Below, in pieces: positions 1-5,168 of a stretch of 5,923 bases of DNA. Made by a program: the position numbers and the translations under genes. The notes beneath the pieces were generated by a model. It saw nothing but the letters and a program-made list of their open reading frames with translations. It searched no databases and was not told the origin of the DNA. Each line of letters begins with the position of its first letter. Positions within the stretch are counted from its first letter, which is position 1. Origin of the DNA: Alphaproteobacteria bacterium (GTDB lineage: Bacteria; Pseudomonadota; Alphaproteobacteria; Reyranellales; Reyranellaceae); the NCBI GenBank assembly GCA_013290035.1, contig JABCYT010000250.1:1-5923 (forward strand), given 5' to 3'.

Positions 1-339
1 ATCTCGGCCCACGCTTTGTCGCGCGCCGTGATCGCCTATCCGCTGCTCGCCTTCTCGCCGGTTCAGGCCGATGGCCTGGGCGCGCAAGCCGGCAAGCCGA
101 CCGACAACGACGTCTGGCTCACCATTGGCCTCGGCGCCGCGCTCGCCTTCCTGCTGCTGCTGGGCAAGGGCTTCTTCGTCGCCCTCCTGGCGCCGCTCGC
201 CGCCATGGCCGCGGCCTGGGCCGCCTCGCACTGGATCGCCAACCGCATCGGCGGCTACACCGGCGACACCCTGGGCGCCGTCCAGCAGAAGGCCGAGATC
301 GCCTTTCTGGTGGTGGCGGCGCTGTTCATCAGTCGTTAG
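1..339 (+). CDS. cobS: Adenosylcobinamide-GDP ribazoletransferase (cobalamin synthase), C-terminal part
   Basis: This is the C-terminal 112 residues of an integral membrane protein whose start lies before the window; the frame is open from base 1. CobS (CobV in Pseudomonas denitrificans naming) joins adenosylcobinamide-GDP to alpha-ribazole or its phosphate, the step that closes the nucleotide loop of cobalamin. What is seen: hydrophobic, Ala/Leu-rich segments at about bases 112-165 and 172-240, then the family signature GGYTGDTLGA (bases 250-279) followed by a QQKAE stretch and a last hydrophobic segment ending in SR. The GGxTGDxLGA motif near the C-terminus is characteristic of this family. 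cobC and cobU downstream on the same strand support the call. The TTG at base 16 is internal, not a start. Confidence 0.93.
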   Translation: MSAHALSRAVIAYPLLAFSPVQADGLGAQAGKPTDNDVWLTIGLGAALAFLLLLGKGFFVALLAPLAAMAAAWAASHWIANRIGGYTGDTLGAVQQKAEIAFLVVAALFISR

Positions 340-344
340 CTTCC

Positions 345-419
345 GTCGTCCTGAGCGAAGCGAAGGACCTCATCGCCGCTTGCAACCGGCGTGAGATCCT
401 TCGCTTCGCTCAGGATGAC
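345..419. repeat. REP-like inverted repeat between cobS and cobC
   Basis: The two 28-bp arms are 345-372 and 392-419. They pair over their full length except one G-T wobble (348/416) and one C-A mismatch (368/396). The arm core is CCTGAGCGAAGCGAAGGA. After a bulged T at 373 the stem extends by a further 5 bp (374-378 with 387-391), leaving an 8-base loop. The left arm starts 5 bases after the cobS stop and the right arm ends 6 bases before the cobC ribosome binding site. There is no T-run after the stem, so it is not a classical intrinsic terminator. Sequences of this core are familiar as dispersed intergenic repeats in GC-rich proteobacteria, where they give spurious translations containing PERSEG; that is from memory and not checked here. 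In RNA it would form a very stable hairpin. Confidence 0.85.
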
Positions 420-441
420 ATGAGCAAGGAGAATTTGACGC

Positions 442-1113
442 ATGGCGACGGGCGCCAAGATCACGGGACTGGTCACGCGTTGGTGGTGGGTGCGGCACGC
501 GCCGGTGCCCAATCCCGAGGCGCGTTGCTACGGCCAGAGCGACAAGGACTGCGACGTCAGCAACCAGGCGCTGTTCGAGCACCAGGCCAGGCTGCTGCCG
601 CGGGGCGCGGTGTGGTACGCCTCGAACCTGCTGCGCGCCCGCAAGACGGCCGAGCAGCTCGCCGCCGCCGGCGCCGAGATGGACAGGCTCAACATCGATG
701 GCGATCTCGCCGAGCAGCATTTCGGCGACTGGCAGGGGCTGACCTACGTCGAGATCGCCGAGAAGCACGGCAACAACCACCTGTTCTGGCTGGCGCCGCC
801 GGAGCAGCGGCCGCCCGGCGGTGAAAGCTTCGTCGACCTGCGCGACCGCACGGTCAAGAGCATCGACCGGCTGACTGAGGAGCATCGCGGCCGCGACATC
901 GTGGCGACGGCGCATGGCGGCACGATCCGCGCCGCGCTCGCCCACGCCTTCGACCTCCATCCCGAGGCCGCGGTGCGCTTCGAGATCGACAATGTGTCCA
1001 TCACTCTGATCGAGCATTTCGAGCAGGCCGATCCCGCCCACGCCTGGCGCGTTGGGTTCGTCAACTACATGCCGCGCGAACTCGTCGTGGCCAAGGCGGC
1101 GTCCCTCGCATGA
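442..1113 (+). CDS. cobC: Histidine phosphatase family protein, probable alpha-ribazole phosphatase
   Basis: A 223-residue cytoplasmic phosphatase of the phosphoglycerate-mutase-like histidine phosphatase superfamily. In cobalamin synthesis this family member removes the 5'-phosphate from alpha-ribazole phosphate or adenosylcobalamin phosphate. Visible motifs: VRHAP with the phospho-accepting His19 and Arg18; the SNLLRARKTA segment (61-70) holding another phosphate-pocket Arg; LAEQHFGDWQG (89-99) with the likely proton donor Glu91; PGGES (125-129); and AHGGTIRA with the second catalytic His158. RHA in place of the usual RHG is common in CobC-like proteins. The start at 442 follows AAGGAG (426-431) at 10 bases. 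It overlaps the next gene by four bases (ATGA). The function rests on the superfamily motifs plus the cobS and cobU neighbours; another phosphoester substrate cannot be excluded. The name cobC means a different enzyme in P. denitrificans nomenclature. Confidence 0.82.
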   Translation: MATGAKITGLVTRWWWVRHAPVPNPEARCYGQSDKDCDVSNQALFEHQARLLPRGAVWYASNLLRARKTAEQLAAAGAEMDRLNIDGDLAEQHFGDWQGLTYVEIAEKHGNNHLFWLAPPEQRPPGGESFVDLRDRTVKSIDRLTEEHRGRDIVATAHGGTIRAALAHAFDLHPEAAVRFEIDNVSITLIEHFEQADPAHAWRVGFVNYMPRELVVAKAASLA

Positions 1114-1955
1114 AAAGCAAGGAAGAGCTCGCGGCGGAACAGGCCGCGTTCTGGAACGGCCCGGGCGGGCAGGGCTGGCTCGCCTCCTACCATCAGCGCA
1201 TCGAGCGTTCGGTCGCCGATCTCGGCCGGGACGTCTTGTCCGCCGCCGCCGCCCGGCCGGGCGAGCACGTCATCGATGTCGGCTGCGGCATGGGCGGCAC
1301 GACCGCCGAGTTGGCGCGCGCCATCGGCCCGACCGGCCATGTGCTGGGCGTCGACATTTCCGAGCCGCTGATCGAGCGGGCACGCTCGCACCGGGTCGAC
1401 AATGCCACCTTTGTCGTCGGCGACGCCGTCACCTATCCCTTCAAGGCGGCGACCTATGATCTCGTCTTCTCGCGCTTCGGCGTGATGTTCTTCGGCGACC
1501 CGGTCGCGGCGTTCAAGAATCTCCGGCACGCGCTCAAGCCCACGGGTCGGCTGGTCTTCCTGTGCTGGCGCACGCCGCAGGAGAATCCCTGGGGCCTCGT
1601 GCCGCTGCGCGCCGCGGCGCCGTTCCTGCCGCCGATCCCGCGACCCGGGCCGGAGGATCCCGGCCAGTATTCCTTCGGCGATCGCGCCCGGGTCGAACGC
1701 ATCCTGACGGAGGCGGGCTTCGGCACGCCCGACATCAAGCCGATCGACCGGCCGATCTGGATGGGCAGCACGGCGGCCGAGGTGGCCGAGAACACCGGCC
1801 GCTTCGGCCCCCTGGCGCGGGCCTTCGCCGACGCCGGACCGGCGGCGATCGAGAAGGCCAAGGCCGCGATCGCCGAGGTGCTGGCGCCGCACCAGGGATC
1901 GGACGGCGTGATGCTGCCGGGCGCCTGCTGGCTGGTGAGCGCAGGCAAAGGCTGA
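1110..1955 (+). CDS. Class I SAM-dependent methyltransferase of unknown substrate
   Basis: A 281-residue cytoplasmic protein with a Rossmann-like methyltransferase core. Motif I is VIDVGCGMGG (54-63), which binds S-adenosylmethionine. GVDIS follows with Asp82, the acidic residue expected to hold the ribose. GDAVTYPF (104-111) corresponds to motif II/III, and YDLVFSRFGVMFF (116-128) to motif IV. LKPTGRLVFLCWR (142-154) forms the strand after motif IV. The N-terminus has the FWNGPGGQGWLA segment (14-25) typical of a group of uncharacterised methyltransferases related to UbiE/COQ5. The C-terminal third holds a SFGDRARVERILTEAGF element (188-204), common in small-molecule methyltransferases. It overlaps cobC by ATGA and shares one base with the cobU start, so it is very probably co-translated with them. 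None of the standard corrin-ring methyltransferases look like this, so a direct cobalamin role is only suggested by position. Confidence 0.88.
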   Translation: MKSKEELAAEQAAFWNGPGGQGWLASYHQRIERSVADLGRDVLSAAAARPGEHVIDVGCGMGGTTAELARAIGPTGHVLGVDISEPLIERARSHRVDNATFVVGDAVTYPFKAATYDLVFSRFGVMFFGDPVAAFKNLRHALKPTGRLVFLCWRTPQENPWGLVPLRAAAPFLPPIPRPGPEDPGQYSFGDRARVERILTEAGFGTPDIKPIDRPIWMGSTAAEVAENTGRFGPLARAFADAGPAAIEKAKAAIAEVLAPHQGSDGVMLPGACWLVSAGKG

Positions 1956-2521
1956 TGGAGCACATCGCGGCCTTTCCGCTGCCGCCGGTGACCTTGGTCC
2001 TGGGCGGCGCGCGGTCGGGCAAGAGCAGTTACGCGGAGAAGCTGGTCACCGGCACGCTGTTCGGCGGCTCGCCGCGGCCCGCGGTCTACATCGCCACCGC
2101 CGAGGCGGGCGACGTCGAGATGGCGACCCGCATCATGGCCCATCGCGCGCGCCGCGGCGTCGGCTGGACCACCATCGAGGAGCCCATGAAGCTGGCCGAG
2201 GCGCTGGACGGCGCCCAGGCGCACCGCCAGCCGGTGCTGGTCGATTGCCTGACGCTCTGGCTCTCCAACCTGATGCATGTCGGCGCCGATCTCGACGAGG
2301 CCACCGACGGGCTGCTGCAGGCACTCGGCGACAGCGGCTCGCCAGTGGTTTTCGTGAGCAACGAGGTGGGCCTGGGCCTCGTGCCCGAGACGCCGCTCGG
2401 CCGCTCCTTCCGCGACGCCCAGGGCCGGCTGAACATGCGGGTCGCCGAGCGGGCCGACCGGGTGGTCCTGATGGCCGCCGGCCTGCCGCTCACCCTGAAG
2501 GACCGGCCGCCCAGCCGTTGA
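1955..2521 (+). CDS. cobU: Bifunctional adenosylcobinamide kinase / adenosylcobinamide-phosphate guanylyltransferase
   Basis: A 188-residue cytoplasmic enzyme (CobU in Salmonella, CobP in P. denitrificans) that phosphorylates adenosylcobinamide and then transfers GMP from GTP to give adenosylcobinamide-GDP, the substrate of CobS. The P-loop GGARSGKS lies at 17-24. YIATAEAGDVEMATRI (45-60) leads into HRARRG, where His63 is probably the guanylylated histidine (it aligns with the conserved His of the HxxRR/HHKDGR region). VDCLTLWLSNLM (96-107) and the highly conserved block from SNEVGLGLVPE through GRSFRDAQGRLN complete the family pattern. Length matches the family (about 180). The ATG at 1955 shares its A with the stop of the methyltransferase gene, an arrangement that suits translational coupling. 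The frame is open further upstream, but those codons lie inside the methyltransferase gene and the P-loop is at the expected distance from this start. Confidence 0.95.
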   Translation: MEHIAAFPLPPVTLVLGGARSGKSSYAEKLVTGTLFGGSPRPAVYIATAEAGDVEMATRIMAHRARRGVGWTTIEEPMKLAEALDGAQAHRQPVLVDCLTLWLSNLMHVGADLDEATDGLLQALGDSGSPVVFVSNEVGLGLVPETPLGRSFRDAQGRLNMRVAERADRVVLMAAGLPLTLKDRPPSR

Positions 2522-2541
2522 GTCCTTCCGGGGGCAAGGAC
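2522..2541 (+). terminator. Weak hairpin after cobU, possible terminator
   Basis: GTCCTT (2522-2527) pairs with AAGGAC (2536-2541) around an 8-base loop of mostly G. It begins on the base after the cobU stop. There is no T-run behind it; the next bases are C-rich. It may slow or protect the 3' end, but as an intrinsic terminator it is weak. Confidence 0.2.
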
Positions 2542-2569
2542 CCGCCCGCCCCAAATTTGCCCCGAAACG

Positions 2570-2578
2570 TGGTATGAT
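2570..2578 (+). promoter_or_regulatory. Candidate extended -10 promoter element for the SYLF gene
   Basis: The run TGGTATGAT has the extended -10 form TGn followed by TATGAT, one mismatch from TATAAT. It lies in the only moderately AT-richer patch of the gap between cobU and the next gene. No good -35 box sits 16-18 bases upstream; TTGCCC at 2557 is too close at a 10-base spacer. Transcription would begin near 2584-2586, just ahead of the inverted repeat at 2590-2623. Confidence 0.4.
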
Positions 2579-2589
2579 TCGCCATTGCA

Positions 2590-2623
2590 GTGGCCGCCAA
2601 GGCGCTTCCCCGGCGTCGGCCAC
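2590..2623. repeat. Inverted repeat in the leader of the SYLF gene
   Basis: GTGGCCG (2590-2596) and CGGCCAC (2617-2623) are perfect 7-bp inverted arms separated by 20 bases. The repeat ends 5 bases before the ribosome binding site AAAGGAG. In RNA it could form a leader hairpin that shields the 5' end or affects initiation. It could also be chance in GC-rich DNA. Confidence 0.35.
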
Positions 2624-2628
2624 GAGCC

Positions 2629-2635
2629 AAAGGAG
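2629..2635 (+). promoter_or_regulatory. Ribosome binding site of the SYLF gene
   Basis: AAAGGAG sits 6 bases before the ATG at 2642. It decides the start there over the in-frame non-ATG codon at 2585, which would put 19 unlikely residues ahead of a clean Tat signal. Confidence 0.8.
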
Positions 2636-2641
2636 CAGAAA

Positions 2642-3328
2642 ATGAAGCTCGATCGCCGAACCGTCCTTGCGGGGACTGCGGCTGCGTTCGCCGCGCCCGT
2701 CTTGTCCGCCCTGCCCGCCCGCGCCGATGCCCGCCGCCAGTCGCTGGTCGATTCCTGCCTGGAATCCGCGCGCAAGGTGCTGGATGGCAAGGACTTCCCC
2801 GATGCCGCCAGGAACATGACCAACGCCAAGGGCGTGCTGATCGTGCCGGAGCTGGTGCAGGGCGGCTTCATCTTCGGCGCGGCCGGCGGGCGCGGCACCC
2901 TGCTGGCGCGCACCGGCTCCCGGGATTGGAGCCCGCCCGCCTTCTACGGCATGGGCTCGGGCAGCGTCGGTTTGCAGATCGGCGCCAAGGTGTCGGAGAT
3001 GCTGTTCATCATCCGCACCGACAAGGGCCTGGACGCCATCCTCAACCACAAGTTCAAGTTCGGCGCCGAGGGCGGCGTGACCCTGGTGGCGGTCGGCATC
3101 GGCCTGGAGGGCGCCTCGACCTCGGCCATGGGCGCCGACATCGTGGCCTTCGGAAACTCGGCCGGCCTGTTCGCCGGCGTTTCGCTCGAAGGCTCCTATC
3201 TCGACGCCGACAACGACTGGAACGCACTCTATTACGGCCCGGGCGCCACCGCGAGGGCGATCGTGCTCGACCGTCGCTTCAGCAACCCGGGCGCCGAGCC
3301 GATCCGCCAGTACTTCGCCAAGTGGTGA
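2642..3328 (+). CDS. Tat-exported lipid-binding SYLF (Ysc84-like) domain protein
   Basis: A 228-residue protein predicted to be exported to the periplasm. The N-terminus carries a twin-arginine signal: DRRTVLAG with Arg5-Arg6, an Ala-rich hydrophobic stretch to about residue 24, and a likely cleavage site after ARA (26-28). Nearly all the rest is a SYLF/Ysc84 domain: the ARNMTNAKGVLIVPELVQGG segment (55-74), FIFGAAGGRGTLLAR, FYGMGSGSVGLQIGAK, then a DKGLDAIL segment, a repeated Gly-rich VGIGLEGAST stretch, and the AGLFAGVSLEGSYLDAD block near the C-terminus. In eukaryotes SYLF domains bind phosphoinositides; the bacterial proteins are poorly characterised, and a lipid or envelope role is an inference. 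It stands alone, with its own leader, and converges on the TetR gene with 20 bp between stops. Domain identity is firm, function open. Confidence 0.9.
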   Translation: MKLDRRTVLAGTAAAFAAPVLSALPARADARRQSLVDSCLESARKVLDGKDFPDAARNMTNAKGVLIVPELVQGGFIFGAAGGRGTLLARTGSRDWSPPAFYGMGSGSVGLQIGAKVSEMLFIIRTDKGLDAILNHKFKFGAEGGVTLVAVGIGLEGASTSAMGADIVAFGNSAGLFAGVSLEGSYLDADNDWNALYYGPGATARAIVLDRRFSNPGAEPIRQYFAKW

Positions 3329-3348
3329 GGCCGACGGATGGTCGCACT

Positions 3349-4005
3349 CTACCGGCGGGCACGCTGTCGGGGATAGAGCTCCAGAAGCTTGGTCGTCGCC
3401 CGTTGCGCCCTTCGGGCGAGTGACCCAGGCGAGGGCGGCGGGGTAACGCCCATCAAAAGCTCGATCAGCAAGCCGCCCCACAGCAGCGCGAAGTAATCGT
3501 CCATCATGACCGCGGGATCGCCGGGGCCAAGCAACTTGGCGGCCTGCGCGTCGCCGAGAAACCGGCGCAGCGCCGCGCGGTTAACCTTGCGGCCGGCCTC
3601 GTCGAGCGTCTTGGCCACGTCGGGCGCCTCCTCGGCGACGGCGACGGCCATGCGGTGAAGAACCAGCACCGGCCGGCTGATGACGCCGTGCAGGATCGCC
3701 AGGCCGAACGCATTGAGCGTGGCGATCAGCTCGCCGCCATCGCGGACGGCGGGCATGTCGAGCGGTAGCCGCATGCGCCGCGCCCGCTCGGAGATCACTT
3801 CGCGCAGCATCGCCGGCTTGCCCGAACACATGGCGTAGAGGTCGCGCTTGGAGATCTTCGCGCGGCTCGCGATGTCGAGCATGCTGGTGCGCGCGTAGCC
3901 CTTTTCCAGGAAGGTGGAAAAGGCCGCGCCCAGCACGCGCTGTCGCAAGGTGTCTTCGTCCGCTGGCGGGGACGGATCGGCGGCTCGTCGCTTCATCGCG
4001 GTCAT
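3349..4005 (-). CDS. TetR/AcrR family transcriptional regulator with AefR-like C-terminal domain
   Basis: A 218-residue DNA-binding protein. The N-terminal TetR domain runs from about 19 to 70: helix 1 LRQRVLGAAFSTFLEKGYAR, then TSMLDIASRAKISKRDLYAM as the helix-turn-helix, then SGKPAMLREVI. Cys60 and Ser61 occupy the spot where a Phe is usual. The C-terminal half (about 85-210) fits the AefR-like ligand and dimer domain: SRPVLVLHRM, a FALLWGGLLIELLMG helix, then PPPSPGSLARRAQRATTKLLELY. It lies 23 bases downstream of the hydrolase gene on the same strand, so it is probably the last gene of that unit. The start is uncertain: ATG at 4005 or at 3996 are both possible and neither has a clear ribosome binding site. 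It is the natural candidate to bind the paired palindromes at 5105-5152, giving autoregulation of its own operon and control of the divergent crotonase. Confidence 0.88.
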   Translation of the reverse strand: MTAMKRRAADPSPPADEDTLRQRVLGAAFSTFLEKGYARTSMLDIASRAKISKRDLYAMCSGKPAMLREVISERARRMRLPLDMPAVRDGGELIATLNAFGLAILHGVISRPVLVLHRMAVAVAEEAPDVAKTLDEAGRKVNRAALRRFLGDAQAAKLLGPGDPAVMMDDYFALLWGGLLIELLMGVTPPPSPGSLARRAQRATTKLLELYPRQRARR

Positions 4006-4028
4006 CTTAGTCAACCACGCGGAGAGCT

Positions 4029-4994
4029 CTAGGGCCTGAGCTGCCGCTCGAACCAGGCGAGGGCGAGCTGCAGCACCTCGGCGCGCGCGCGGGTGTAGGC
4101 GTCGTAATGCGTGGCGTCGGGCAGGACCACGAGGTTCTTCCTGGTGCCCTCGAAGGCTTCGTAGGCGGCGATCGAGGCACGGATGTCGAACAGCTCGTCC
4201 TTGCCCGCCAGCACCAGCTGCAGGGCGCAGCCGGGATAGAGGTTCATGGCGGCGGCCGGCGAAAAGGCGAGGAAATGTTCGGCGATCGGCGCGCCCTTGA
4301 GCCCGCTCACCACGACCAGACCTGGGTCGGGCCATCCCAGTTCGCCGCGCGCCCTCATCGTGCCGTCATGCCAGCCCAGGCGATCGAGGCCGCGCAGGTC
4401 GAGCGGCGCCATCTGGGCGTGCACGGCCTTGACCCGACGGTCGCGGGCCGCGGCCGCGACCGCCATGCCGCCGCCGAAGCTGGTGCCCCAGATCCCGAGA
4501 CGAGCCGGATCGGCCTGCGGCTCGGCCTGCAGCCAGTGGATGACGTTGACGAGATCGTCGAGCTCGGCCGGCGGGTCCATGACCTCGCGCAGCTCGCGCA
4601 CTTTCGCCGTGAAGACGCCGCCGGGTTTCTCGCCCGGCATGGCTTCCGCCAGCACGATGCGGCCATCGCTCTCTCCCCAGCCGCGATAGTCGAACAGGAC
4701 GGCCAGGAAGCCGGCCTCGGCGAAGGCCGCGGCCTCGGCGCGGAAGCTGGCCTTGGTGCCGCCCCAGCCATAGGCCAGGACAATGACGGGCAGCTTTCCC
4801 GGTGCGCCCTTGCGGACATAGAGGTCGGCCGCGAGCCGCGTGCCGTCGCTCAGAATCGCGGCCTGGCGCACCTCGACGTCGGCCGGAAGCGTGAACGGCG
4901 GATCCGCCGGGCGGCCGACCTGTTGTTGCGCCGACGCGGTGGCGGCGGCGAAGGCGGCGAGGGCCGCCAGGGTCGCAAGCCAGAGACTCTTCAT
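4029..4994 (-). CDS. Secreted alpha/beta hydrolase
   Basis: A 321-residue hydrolase with a Sec-type signal peptide: MKSLWLA start, Ala/Leu-rich core, cleavage likely after ATASA (Ala22) before QQQ. The mature protein begins with a beta-sheet part around SDGTRLAADLYV (49-60), as in the dienelactone hydrolase, acetyl-xylan esterase and S15/CocE-like branches. AYGWGGTK (74-81) probably supplies the oxyanion hole. DYRGWGESDG (102-111) is a common marker of the fold. The nucleophile elbow GTSFGG places Ser172; Asp266 (GKDELFD) and His296 (ATHYD) complete the probable triad. The ATG at 4994 is preceded by GAGGAGGAG. It overlaps the stop of a short Tat-signal ORF by ATGA and is followed after 23 bases by the TetR gene. 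An esterase or peptidase acting on a small acyl compound in the periplasm is plausible; the substrate cannot be read from the sequence. Confidence 0.9.
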   Translation of the reverse strand: MKSLWLATLAALAAFAAATASAQQQVGRPADPPFTLPADVEVRQAAILSDGTRLAADLYVRKGAPGKLPVIVLAYGWGGTKASFRAEAAAFAEAGFLAVLFDYRGWGESDGRIVLAEAMPGEKPGGVFTAKVRELREVMDPPAELDDLVNVIHWLQAEPQADPARLGIWGTSFGGGMAVAAAARDRRVKAVHAQMAPLDLRGLDRLGWHDGTMRARGELGWPDPGLVVVSGLKGAPIAEHFLAFSPAAAMNLYPGCALQLVLAGKDELFDIRASIAAYEAFEGTRKNLVVLPDATHYDAYTRARAEVLQLALAWFERQLRP

Positions 4995-5104
4995 GGGCTC
5001 CTCCTCATGCCGGCAGCCTCGTTCGCCTGAGCCGCCGCTCCCGCAATCGTGATCGGGGCGAGCCCTGCCAGGAAGCTGCGACGGCCGAGATTCATGGTTG
5101 ACAT
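4991..5104 (-). CDS. Orphan Tat signal peptide ORF (37 codons), leader peptide or gene remnant
   Basis: A short ORF just upstream of the secreted hydrolase, ending in ATGA overlap with its start. The product has a twin-arginine motif GRRSFLAG, a hydrophobic core LAPITIAGAAA, and AQA followed by NEAAG as a possible cleavage site. About ten residues after that, it stops. A possible internal start at 5095 gives 34 residues beginning MNLGRR. So this is a complete signal peptide with no mature protein. Its last codons contain the GAGGAGGAG ribosome binding site of the hydrolase. Three readings are open: a translated leader coupling to the hydrolase, the remnant of a Tat-exported protein whose body was deleted, or a chance reading of leader DNA. 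No ribosome binding site is evident before it, because the palindrome at 5105-5122 abuts its first ATG. Confidence 0.45.
   Translation of the reverse strand: MSTMNLGRRSFLAGLAPITIAGAAAQANEAAGMRRSP
4998..5006 (-). promoter_or_regulatory. Strong ribosome binding site of the hydrolase gene
   Basis: On the minus strand GAGGAGGAG precedes the ATG at 4994 by 3 bases, so the best match AGGAGG is 6 bases away. It fixes the hydrolase start at 4994 although the frame stays open for over 600 bases further upstream. It lies inside the last codons of the 37-codon ORF. Confidence 0.8.
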
Positions 5105-5133
5105 TGGTACGCCATCGTACCACCTTGTGGCAA
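5104..5133 (-). promoter_or_regulatory. Candidate promoter for the hydrolase-TetR unit
   Basis: On the minus strand TTGCCA (5133-5128, five of six with TTGACA) is followed after 18 bases by TACCAA (5109-5104, three of six with TATAAT). An alternative extended -10, TGGTACGAT (5122-5114), lies inside palindrome 1. Either way the -10 overlaps palindrome 1, so a repressor bound there would block RNA polymerase. With the first option transcription would start near 5097, losing the ATG at 5104 but keeping the one at 5095 as nearly leaderless. Confidence 0.3.
5105..5122. promoter_or_regulatory. Palindromic operator 1 (probable TetR-family site)
   Basis: TGGTACG-CCAT-CGTACCA is a palindrome with 7-bp arms and a 4-base centre. 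Its inner 16 bases match the second site at 15 of 16 positions, differing only in the central bases. It lies next to the first codon of the 37-codon ORF on the minus-strand side of the divergent gap. A short palindrome with a TACG/CGTA core next to a TetR-family gene is the usual picture for such operators. Binding by the TetR protein encoded at 3349-4005 is inferred. Confidence 0.75.
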
Positions 5134-5136
5134 GTG

Positions 5137-5152
5137 GGTACGCGATCGTACC
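5137..5152. promoter_or_regulatory. Palindromic operator 2 (probable TetR-family site)
   Basis: GGTACG-CGAT-CGTACC is a palindrome with 6-bp arms. Its centre is 31 bp from that of operator 1, close to three turns of B-DNA, so dimers at both sites would face the same side of the helix. It ends 5 bases before the ribosome binding site of the crotonase gene, a position where bound protein would block its promoter or early transcription. No convincing promoter hexamers for the + strand could be picked; TTGTGG (5125) with TACCAA (5149) is weak and would start transcription inside the ribosome binding site. Confidence 0.75.
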
Positions 5153-5157
5153 AAACC

Positions 5158-5162
5158 GGAGG
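5158..5162 (+). promoter_or_regulatory. Ribosome binding site of the crotonase gene
   Basis: GGAGG lies 6 bases before the ATG at 5169. It supports a start that includes the Tat-like N-terminus, rather than a later start that would give an ordinary cytoplasmic crotonase. Confidence 0.75.
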
Positions 5163-5168
5163 CCACGG

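Noticed and set aside
340..441. Possible cobalamin riboswitch before cobC
   Set aside because: The gap is filled by the inverted repeat and is too short for a riboswitch. No B12-box-like sequence was seen.
420..824. ORF starting at the ATG within the right end of the inverted repeat
   Set aside because: It is in a different frame from cobC over cobC codons, with an Arg/Ala-rich translation. AAGGAG better serves the ATG at 442.
370..1041. Minus-strand frame opposite cobC containing PERSEGS
   Set aside because: It is antisense to cobC. The PERSEG string comes from the inverted repeat, a known source of spurious protein calls.
3406..3418. CGCCC-TTC-GGGCG hairpin as a shared terminator
   Set aside because: It lies inside the TetR coding region, has a short stem and no T-run.
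1454..3481. A 675-codon minus-strand open frame across the methyltransferase, cobU and SYLF genes
   Set aside because: It is antisense to three clear genes, has low-complexity Arg/Gly/Ala-rich translation and no family motif. Long antisense frames are expected in such GC-rich DNA.
4006..4335. Upstream extension of the TetR frame to 4335
   Set aside because: It overlaps the hydrolase C-terminus, including its catalytic His region, and the translation is Arg-rich without motifs. The TetR domain begins after 4005.
4107..5030. A 307-codon plus-strand frame opposite the hydrolase
   Set aside because: It is a mirror frame of the hydrolase gene with no recognisable domain.
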